From: Mesorhizobium sp. ES1-4
GTDB taxonomy: Bacteria; Pseudomonadota; Alphaproteobacteria; Rhizobiales; Rhizobiaceae
DNA length: 64,000 bases
NCBI RefSeq assembly: GCF_020164745.1
Contig: NZ_JAIUGV010000012.1
Coordinates: 104,822 to 168,821, forward strand
Direction: 5' to 3'
A program made the position numbers and the translations under genes. A model generated the notes under the pieces. It ran no database searches. It was not told where the DNA came from and was given only the letters and a program-made list of their open reading frames with translations. This document shows, one piece after another, positions 26,054 to 32,114 of the stretch; the stretch's first letter is position 1, and the number at the start of each line of letters is the position of its first letter.

Positions 26054-26488
26054 TCAATCCACCGGCCACAATCTGCCGAGCGACTTTTTCAGAGAGTTCC
26101 TGACGTGAACGATTTCGCCATGCGAAATATGACGGTCCAGAAGCTTGAACACAGCAGCGATCGCGACATCGAAATCGATTTCCTCATCGCAACCGAAACC
26201 GTTCCGGACGTTGAGAACAAAATCGCGCTTCTTGTGGTCATGGTTGGTGGCCGATGGGTTCCAGCCTTCGAAGTACATGCCGCGAACCAAGACCGGCAGT
26301 TGTGCCGAGAGATCCGCCATTTCCGCTTCGCTCAGCCAGTCCCGCAGCGTATGCAGGACACATCGCAGCAACCGGCAAGCACTTGGTTCGCTCCAGCGGA
26401 GATCCCTGGCAAGTTCCTTGACCCATTGCTGGGCCTGTTGCGCGGCGTGGCTCAGGTCGCCAAAGGACGTGTGGGACATGTGGCTCAT
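26054..26488 (-). CDS. DUF2267 domain protein
   Basis: The 144-residue protein matches the DUF2267 pattern: an alpha-helical repeat with LRCVLHTLRDWLSEAEMADL followed by SAQLPVLVRGMYFEGWNPS. No catalytic residues are known to me. GGAGG precedes the start, and a hybrid FNR box is 61 nt upstream, giving a 20-nt leader. DUF2267 proteins often sit with USP, CBS and BON proteins in stress islands, as here. Confidence 0.83.
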   Translation of the reverse strand: MSHMSHTSFGDLSHAAQQAQQWVKELARDLRWSEPSACRLLRCVLHTLRDWLSEAEMADLSAQLPVLVRGMYFEGWNPSATNHDHKKRDFVLNVRNGFGCDEEIDFDVAIAAVFKLLDRHISHGEIVHVRNSLKKSLGRLWPVD

Positions 26489-26542
26489 GGTCGGCTCCTC
26501 CGGGATTTGCCGTCATACTGGAGCCAACGGAGCACCAGGGCC

Positions 26543-26556
26543 TTGCGCCGGATCAA
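26543..26556 (-). promoter_or_regulatory. Hybrid FNR/NnrR box for the DUF2267 gene
   Basis: TTGCGCCGGATCAA pairs an NnrR-type half with an FNR/FixK half. A class II start would lie 20 nt before the DUF2267 start codon. Confidence 0.65.
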
Positions 26557-26591
26557 ATGGTTCTCCCGTAAAACCTTTTGGCGTGGGTCGC

Positions 26592-27869
26592 CTAGCCGCC
26601 CGACTTTGGCACCAGAAGCGGAATGATGCGGTCGCTTTTCGCCACCGAAGGGCGTCCGGCCGAGCCATAGGGAATGCCGAGCGCGTCCCAGGTTTCGACC
26701 AGCGCGTCCTGCAGTTCGGCGATCAGCGCGTCGGAGTGGAACGGCGTCGGCGTGATGCGCAGCCGCTCCGTGCCGCGCGGCACGGTCGGGTAGTTGATCG
26801 GCTGGATATAGATGCCGTGCACGCCAAGCAGGCGGTCGCTGGCCATCTTGCACAGTTCGGGATCGCCGACCAGCACCGGCACGATGTGGGTCGCAGAGTC
26901 CATCACCGGCAGGCCGGCGGCCGACAGGATCTGCTTGGTCCGGCTCGCCTGCCGTTGCTGGGCGTCACGCTCGGCCTGCGAGCGCTTGAGATGGCGGATC
27001 GACGTCGTGGCCGCGGCCGCGACCGCCGGCGGCAGCGCGGTGGTGAAGATGAAGCCCGGCGCGTAGGAGCGCACCGCGTCGATGACGGCGCTGGTGCCGG
27101 TGATGTAGCCGCCCAGCGTGCCGAAGGCCTTGGCCAGCGTGCCTTCGATGATGTCGATGCGGCCGGCCAGGCCCTCGCGCTCGGTGATGCCGCCGCCGCG
27201 CGGCCCGTACATGCCCACCGCATGGACCTCGTCGATATAGGTCATGGCGTTGTAGCGCTCGGCGAGTTCGACGATCTCCTTGATCGGCGCGATGTCGCCG
27301 TCCATCGAATAGACGCTCTCGAAGACGATCAGCTTGGCGCGTTCGCGGCCCGCCGCCTGCAGCAGGCTTTCCAGATGCGCGACATCATTGTGGCGGAAGA
27401 TCTTCTTCTCGGCGCCCGAGCGCCGCACGCCCTCGATCATGGAGGCATGGTTCAGTTCGTCCGAGATGATCAGGCAATTGGGCAAAAGCCGTGCGATGGT
27501 CGAGATCGAGGCTTCGTTGGAGACGAAACCGGAGGTGAAGACGAGCGCCGCTTCCTTGCCGTGCAGGTCGGCGAGCTCATGCTCGAGCTCGACCAGCGGG
27601 TTGGACGTGCCGGAGATGTTGCGGGTGCCGCCGGCGCCGGAGCCCATCCTGCCGGCCGCGTCCTGGAACGCGGCGATGACGTCGGCGTGCTGGCCCATGC
27701 CGAGATAGTCGTTGGAGCACCAGACGGTGATTTCCTCGGCGCGGCCGTTGCAACGCCAGATGGCGCGCGGGAACTTGCCCGCGATGCGCTCCAGGTCGGC
27801 GAAGACGCGGTAGCGACGCTCGGCATGGAGCTGGTCGATCGCTTCCTCGAAGAAACGCTGGTAATTCAT
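26592..27869 (-). CDS. hemA: 5-aminolevulinate synthase
   Basis: This PLP enzyme condenses glycine and succinyl-CoA to 5-aminolevulinate, the first step of haem synthesis in alphaproteobacteria. The 425-residue protein has the family N-terminus MNYQRFFEEAIDQLHAERRY, the glycine-rich SGAGGTRNISGT loop, the DELNHASMIEG segment, YIDEVHAVGMYG, and the PLP-lysine motif EGTLAKAFGTLGGYI. ATG 27869 has GGAG 7-8 nt upstream and starts exactly as homologues do. The frame runs open to 28034, and the extension resembles a universal stress protein N-terminus, so it is excluded. No clear FNR box is visible in front. Haem made here would serve the cbb3 oxidase, FixL and cytochromes. Confidence 0.96.
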   Translation of the reverse strand: MNYQRFFEEAIDQLHAERRYRVFADLERIAGKFPRAIWRCNGRAEEITVWCSNDYLGMGQHADVIAAFQDAAGRMGSGAGGTRNISGTSNPLVELEHELADLHGKEAALVFTSGFVSNEASISTIARLLPNCLIISDELNHASMIEGVRRSGAEKKIFRHNDVAHLESLLQAAGRERAKLIVFESVYSMDGDIAPIKEIVELAERYNAMTYIDEVHAVGMYGPRGGGITEREGLAGRIDIIEGTLAKAFGTLGGYITGTSAVIDAVRSYAPGFIFTTALPPAVAAAATTSIRHLKRSQAERDAQQRQASRTKQILSAAGLPVMDSATHIVPVLVGDPELCKMASDRLLGVHGIYIQPINYPTVPRGTERLRITPTPFHSDALIAELQDALVETWDALGIPYGSAGRPSVAKSDRIIPLLVPKSGG

Positions 27870-27919
27870 GTCGAGTCTCCTAAATTGAAAAGCCGAGCGG
27901 CTGCAGCGCCGGTCGAGCG

Positions 27920-28034
27920 CTTCGGCGCCACCTATGAGATCGGCGCCGTGCCGCTGAGCGAGATCCCATGCCACCGACACGCGAGGCACCGGCGTTGCAT
28001 CGACGTCCAGCTGAATCATGACAGTGTTGAACAC
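27920..28034 (-). pseudogene. N-terminal fragment of a universal stress protein upstream of hemA
   Basis: The frame entering hemA reads MFNTVMIQLDVDATPVPRVS and then VAWDLAQRHGADLIGG. This matches the first strand-helix unit of the window's USPs (MTYKSILLNVDIDGPIEPIA.. DLAKRFGARLIG). The similarity then stops. The piece is in frame with hemA but separated from the hemA ATG by unrelated codons and a good internal ribosome site, so it is probably a relic. A translated USP-HemA fusion cannot be excluded from sequence alone. Confidence 0.65.
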
Positions 28035-28040
28035 CTCGGT

Positions 28041-28442
28041 TCAATCCAGGCCGTGCCCGGAAAACATGCGGTCGGCGGCCCTGGAGAACATCCGCGCGTA
28101 TGCGACGATCTGCGCGTCCGTAGGGTGATCGGATGTTTCGACGCCGATGATGCGATGTTCGGATTGCGGGCAATGGGTCCGAATATATTTTGCCAATTCA
28201 TCCTTCGCTGAACCGGGCCCGAGGATCAGCCATTCCTTCGCCGGCTGCAGGGCAATGACGATGTCATGGTAGTAGGACTGGTTTCCGGTGGTGCGTTTGC
28301 CGTCCACCGTTCCAGCCTTGTTATGCGTCTGATGGTGCGGGAGCGTGGTGGAGAGCTTCTCGCTGTCGACGCTCTCGCGATCGAAAAAGAATAGTTTTGC
28401 CTCGCGATGGTCCAGCCAAGCGACGGCATGTTGAGTTTCCAT
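28041..28442 (-). CDS. Conserved hypothetical protein, possibly of the host-attachment/eRF1-like family
   Basis: The 133-residue soluble protein begins METQHAVAWLDHREAKLFFF and has a His-rich middle (LPHHQTH) and a C-terminal Rossmann-like piece (EWLILGPGSAKDELAKYIRT). This order resembles proteins annotated as translational machinery or baeRF-like proteins, but I am not certain of the family. ATG 28442 has AAGGA 9 nt upstream. A perfect FNR/FixK box is centred 84 nt upstream, so it belongs to the low-oxygen set. Confidence 0.75.
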   Translation of the reverse strand: METQHAVAWLDHREAKLFFFDRESVDSEKLSTTLPHHQTHNKAGTVDGKRTTGNQSYYHDIVIALQPAKEWLILGPGSAKDELAKYIRTHCPQSEHRIIGVETSDHPTDAQIVAYARMFSRAADRMFSGHGLD

Positions 28443-28519
28443 GTCCAGGAATCCTTCGGCTTGCGATTGCGCGATGGGCGCTCTGAGCTGCAAGGATAAT
28501 CCGAAAGCGAGCCCGGTCT

Positions 28520-28533
28520 TTGATCACGATCAA
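28520..28533 (-). promoter_or_regulatory. FNR/FixK box for the 28041-28442 gene
   Basis: TTGATCACGATCAA is a perfect palindromic consensus. The predicted leader is 43 nt. Confidence 0.8.
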
Positions 28534-28634
28534 GATGAGGGCGGCGCATTCGTCGCGCGGACAGCTTGCCGATCCGCATCCGGTTGGGCGCTTGGGAACG
28601 CGATCGTCGCGAACCGCATCTGGCGGCCGCTAAA

Positions 28635-28648
28635 GTGATTCAAATCAA
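28635..28648 (+). promoter_or_regulatory. FNR/FixK box exactly 41.5 nt before a start codon
   Basis: GTGATTCAAATCAA has one deviation from TTGAT-N4-ATCAA. Its centre (28641.5) is exactly 41.5 nt from A of ATG 28683, so a class II start site would fall on the start codon itself. Confidence 0.6.
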
Positions 28649-28682
28649 AGCGCCGCTCGGCCCCTTCCATCACAATGACCTG

Positions 28683-28898
28683 ATGTGGAATCCGATCGCA
28701 AGCGCGCCGTATGGCCGTAGCCTGGAACTGGCCGTCATCGATGACGACGGCCTGCACACGCTTGTATTTCCTTGTGAAAGAGGCCGGGAAGGCTGGAACG
28801 ACGCAAGCACCGGTTTGCGCGTCGACATTCGTCCGACCCATTGGCGTGACTGGAGGCCGGGAGACAAGCAAGCCGGCTCACTTCCTTTTTCGCCTTAG
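28683..28898 (+). CDS. Small conserved hypothetical protein, probably translated from a leaderless mRNA
   Basis: This 71-residue soluble protein begins MWNPIASAPYGRSLELAVID and ends with the pattern RPTHWRDW. I recall similar small proteins in rhizobia but no function. There is no Shine-Dalgarno before ATG 28683. The FNR/FixK box at 28635-28648 predicts transcription starting at the A of the ATG. The frame can be opened upstream to 28566, but then the box would be inside the gene. Its stop overlaps the convergent fixJ stop by 3-4 nt. Confidence 0.65.
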   Translation: MWNPIASAPYGRSLELAVIDDDGLHTLVFPCERGREGWNDASTGLRVDIRPTHWRDWRPGDKQAGSLPFSP

Positions 28899-29509
28899 TG
28901 CTTGGTCTCGGCGATCAATGCCATACGCACCAGATGCGACAGGCTGCCGGCGCCCATTTTGCTCATGACGTTCGCGCGATGGATTTCGACCGTTCGCGGA
29001 CTGATGCCAAGATCATAGGCGATCGTCTTGTTCGGCAGGCCCGAGACCAGACCATCCAGGACCTGCCGCTCGCGCTCCGAAAGCGCGGATAGGCTCTTGT
29101 GGATTTCCGAGGCTCGTGGATGGGCGAGTGCCGCATGGCTGCGATTGTCGAGAGCCAGGCGGATTGCATCAATGAGAATCTGGTCGTCGAACGGCTTCTC
29201 GATGAAATCGGCCGCTCCCTCCTTCATCGCCTGAACAGCCAACGCCACGTCCGCGTGGCCCGTCATGACAATCACCGGGACAGTCTGTCCGCGGGCCCTG
29301 AGCTGCCGCAGAAACTCGATGCCGTCGATGCCCGGCATGCGCACATCGGTAAGGATGCAGCCGTCGATTTCCCCCGTCGAGGTCGCCAAAAAAGCTGTTG
29401 CCGACTCGTGCAGGCGGACAGCAAAGTCCGCCGTTCCGAGGAGAAAGCCCAGCGATTTGCGAACGTCGACGTCGTCGTCGACCACGTGCACGACATCATT
29501 GTCTGCCAT
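28895..29509 (-). CDS. fixJ: Response regulator FixJ
   Basis: The 204-residue protein has a receiver domain (VVHVVDDDVDVRKSLGFLL, phospho-Asp in CILTDVRMPGIDG, Lys in FIEKPFDD) and a C-terminal LuxR/NarL-type helix-turn-helix (LSERERQVLDGLVSGLPNKT, GISPRTVEIHRANV). In rhizobia phosphorylated FixJ activates fixK and other microaerobic promoters. ATG 29509 lies 14 nt inside the fixL frame, so translation is coupled to fixL, and GAGG precedes it. The frame is open to 29791, but that part is fixL sequence. Confidence 0.95.
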   Translation of the reverse strand: MADNDVVHVVDDDVDVRKSLGFLLGTADFAVRLHESATAFLATSTGEIDGCILTDVRMPGIDGIEFLRQLRARGQTVPVIVMTGHADVALAVQAMKEGAADFIEKPFDDQILIDAIRLALDNRSHAALAHPRASEIHKSLSALSERERQVLDGLVSGLPNKTIAYDLGISPRTVEIHRANVMSKMGAGSLSHLVRMALIAETKH

Positions 29510-31097
29510 TCGCGACCTCGTCCTTCTCGACATTGCGCAGGGTGAACCGAAAGGCGGTTCCACCACCAGGCAATGCATCAGCCCAGATATGACCGCCGTG
29601 CGATTCGACGATAGTGCGGCAAATGGACAGGCCCACACCCATACCCTGTTTCTTGGTGGTGACAAACGGCTGGAAAAGTTGCGCCGAAATCTCTGGCGCC
29701 AGGCCCGGGCCGGTGTCTTCCACACTGACCTCCGCCATTCCGTCCGCCCGTGCCCTGGTAACCACCCGCAATTCCCGGCGTGGCGCTCCATGCATGGCCT
29801 CCACCGCGTTGCGCATCAGATTGAGCAGAACCTGCTGGACCTGGATACGGTCGGTCAAAACGAGTTCAGCCGCAGGATCAAGCTCATAGCTGACGCGCAC
29901 GTCGGCTTCCCCAGCGCCCACCAGTGCAAGGGACGAGGCTTCCTCGATGATTGCCGTCAAACGCTCCACCTGGCGCTCGCTTTCGCCGCGCGCGACGAAG
30001 TCTCGAAGATGGCGGATGACATCTCCGGCTCTCAAGGCCTGCTCTGCTGCTCTTTCCACGGCGTCGCGCAACATGACGGCGTTGTCATCCTTGCTCCTTT
30101 CAAGAAGCCGGCGACTGCCCTTGAGGTAATTCGTGATGGCTGTCAGCGGCTGGTTGATCTCATGCGCCAGCGTCGACGCCATCTCGCCCAGCGCGGTGAA
30201 GCGGGCCATATGGAGGAGTTCCTGCTGCTGCTCCTGAATTCTGGCTTCAGACCTGTGGCGTTCGGTCAGGTCGCGACAGAAGCCTGTGAAGAATCGGCCG
30301 GTTCCCGGATGCATCTCGCCGACCGCGAGCTCCATTGGAAACGTCGACCCATCCTTGCGCATGCCGGTCACGGTTCGGCCCAGACCGATGATCCGGCGCT
30401 CCCCGGTGCCCAGATACCGGTTCAAGTAACCGTCATGCTCCTCGCGGTAGGGTGACGGCATGAGAATGCTGACATTCGCGCCCATCACTTCACCGGACGT
30501 GTAGCCGAACAGCGCCTCGGCCGCCGCGCTGAAGGATTGAATACGCCCCTGCTCGTCGATGACCACCATGGCATCGGGTACGGTCGCCAGAATTGACCGG
30601 AGATGGTCCTCGCGCAACTGCAGGGCAGCGTTGGCGAAGGAAAGCTCGCTGACATCTGTGCCTTGGACAAAGATCGCGGTCATGCGGCCGTCGTCGGCCT
30701 TGATCGGCTGATAAACGAAGTCGAGGATGCGCTGCTCCGTCGTTCCATCTTCAGCGTTGCGGAGGACGACCTGAACACCGCGTCCGACATAGGGCTCACC
30801 TGTCTCGCTGACCTGATCGAGCCGTTCGAAGAAGCCCTGGCCCTCAAGCTCGGGCAAAGCCTCCCGCACCGACTTTCCAATGACCTGCCGCTGACCGATC
30901 AGGCGTTGATAGGCGGCATTGGTCAACTGGAAGACATGCCCGGGTTCGCTCAGCAAGGTCATGAAACCAGGAGCCTGGTCGAACATCAGGGCGAGAAGCT
31001 CGTGCTCCGCGGCGGCACCGTTCCGTCCCCCGGGCGCGCGAGCCGAAGGCACTGCCGCCGTATCGCGGCCCGATGAGACTGGCGCCTTATTGCTCAC
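29496..31097 (-). CDS. fixL: Oxygen-sensing histidine kinase FixL
   Basis: The protein (533 residues from GTG 31097) has an N-terminal PAS domain (about residues 30-155), a second PAS domain with the FixL haem signature (REEHDGYLNRY with the probable proximal His, then RRIIGLGRTVTGMRKDGSTF), a dimerisation helix with the phospho-His motif ALGEMASTLAHEINQPLTAI, and the ATP-binding domain (NLMRNAVEAM, DTGPGLA, KKQGMGVGLSI). No membrane helices are seen, so it should be soluble like Bradyrhizobium FixL. GTG 31097 is preferred because AAGGA lies about 6 nt upstream; the frame is open to 31202. Haem-bound oxygen would inhibit autophosphorylation. fixJ overlaps its end. Confidence 0.94.
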   Translation of the reverse strand: MSNKAPVSSGRDTAAVPSARAPGGRNGAAAEHELLALMFDQAPGFMTLLSEPGHVFQLTNAAYQRLIGQRQVIGKSVREALPELEGQGFFERLDQVSETGEPYVGRGVQVVLRNAEDGTTEQRILDFVYQPIKADDGRMTAIFVQGTDVSELSFANAALQLREDHLRSILATVPDAMVVIDEQGRIQSFSAAAEALFGYTSGEVMGANVSILMPSPYREEHDGYLNRYLGTGERRIIGLGRTVTGMRKDGSTFPMELAVGEMHPGTGRFFTGFCRDLTERHRSEARIQEQQQELLHMARFTALGEMASTLAHEINQPLTAITNYLKGSRRLLERSKDDNAVMLRDAVERAAEQALRAGDVIRHLRDFVARGESERQVERLTAIIEEASSLALVGAGEADVRVSYELDPAAELVLTDRIQVQQVLLNLMRNAVEAMHGAPRRELRVVTRARADGMAEVSVEDTGPGLAPEISAQLFQPFVTTKKQGMGVGLSICRTIVESHGGHIWADALPGGGTAFRFTLRNVEKDEVANGRQ

Positions 31098-31216
31098 ATG
31101 CAGTCCTTGAACCTGACAACCGGCAACACCGGCTGATGTAGCACTCATCGCCGCGCACGCATACCGGCCCGCGCACGTCATGACGAGCCACCGCCGTGAC
31201 AAGCAGACAGCGCCCT

Positions 31217-31230
31217 TTGACCCGCATCAA
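31217..31230 (+). promoter_or_regulatory. FNR/FixK box for the second USP-mgtA operon
   Basis: TTGACCCGCATCAA matches the consensus and would give a 30-nt leader before ATG 31295. It is about 126 nt from the fixL start on the other strand. Confidence 0.75.
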
Positions 31231-31294
31231 GGCGCCGGAGGGCCGACGATGCAATTGACGAGACGTGCAAGGTCTTTGAGCCCAAGGAGTTCTC

Positions 31295-32107
31295 ATGTCT
31301 TACAAGTCCATTGTCGTCAATCTTGCCGTGGACTCGGATCCCGCGCCCATCGTGCAACTCGCGGTGGACCTTGCCGAACGCTTCGAGGCCCGTCTGATCG
31401 GCCTGGCGGCGGCGGATGTGCCGCCGCTCGTCTCAACCGGCGAGGGCCTGGTCTATGAAGGCGAGGTGATGCTGATCGAGAGAACCGAAATCGAAAAGCG
31501 CCTTGCCGAACTGCGCGGCGAATTCGAGCGTCTGGTTCCATCCACGGTCAGCAGCGAATGGATGCAGCAGGTCTGCAGTCCAAACCGCCTGCTCGGTCTT
31601 GCCGCCAACGCATGCGACCTGATCGTGACCGGAGGCGACGAAGGCGAAAATGTCTTCCGCGCCGTCGATATCGGAAGCCTGGCGCTCGGCAGCGGCCGGC
31701 CAGTTCTGGTAGCAGCCAGCAATTTCGAGCATGTCCTGGCAAAGACCGTCCTCGTCGCCTGGAAGGATACAAGGGAGGCGCGCAGGGCAATCGCCGATGC
31801 CTTGCCCTTCCTGTCGCAGGCCAACGAGGTCGTTGTCGCCACGATGGATGGCAATCCCGACGACAGTGTTCGCAACGGCCTCGCCGATGTAGCGGTCTAT
31901 CTCGGACGCCACGGCGTCATGGCGAGGACCGAAATACTTTCGGGCGAGGCTGAGGCAGAGAGGCTGCTGGTTTTCGCGCGCGCGATCCACGCGGATCTGA
32001 TCGTCTCCGGCGCCTACGGACACAGCCGATTGCGCGAATGGGCGTTCGGCGGCATGACCCGGACGCTTGTGCGGGAGAGCGGCATCAGCCGTCTGATGTC
32101 GTACTGA
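31295..32107 (+). CDS. Universal stress protein, tandem UspA domains (second copy)
   Basis: The 270-residue protein has two UspA folds, starting MSYKSIVVNLAVDSD and ending with the ATP-loop GAYGHSRLREWAFGGMTRTL and ISRLMSY. It is a close paralogue of the USP at 8787-9611. AAGGAG sits just before the ATG, and the FNR/FixK box is at 31217. The Mg-type ATPase gene starts 7 nt after its stop, so the two are co-transcribed. Confidence 0.92.
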   Translation: MSYKSIVVNLAVDSDPAPIVQLAVDLAERFEARLIGLAAADVPPLVSTGEGLVYEGEVMLIERTEIEKRLAELRGEFERLVPSTVSSEWMQQVCSPNRLLGLAANACDLIVTGGDEGENVFRAVDIGSLALGSGRPVLVAASNFEHVLAKTVLVAWKDTREARRAIADALPFLSQANEVVVATMDGNPDDSVRNGLADVAVYLGRHGVMARTEILSGEAEAERLLVFARAIHADLIVSGAYGHSRLREWAFGGMTRTLVRESGISRLMSY

Positions 32108-32114
32108 GGTGGTC

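Noticed and set aside
28027..28044. TTGAAC-N6-GTTCAA palindrome as an FNR box for hemA
   Set aside because: The spacing (TTGAAC and GTTCAA separated by six bases) does not fit TTGA-N6-TCAA, and it overlaps a gene end and the USP remnant far from the hemA start.
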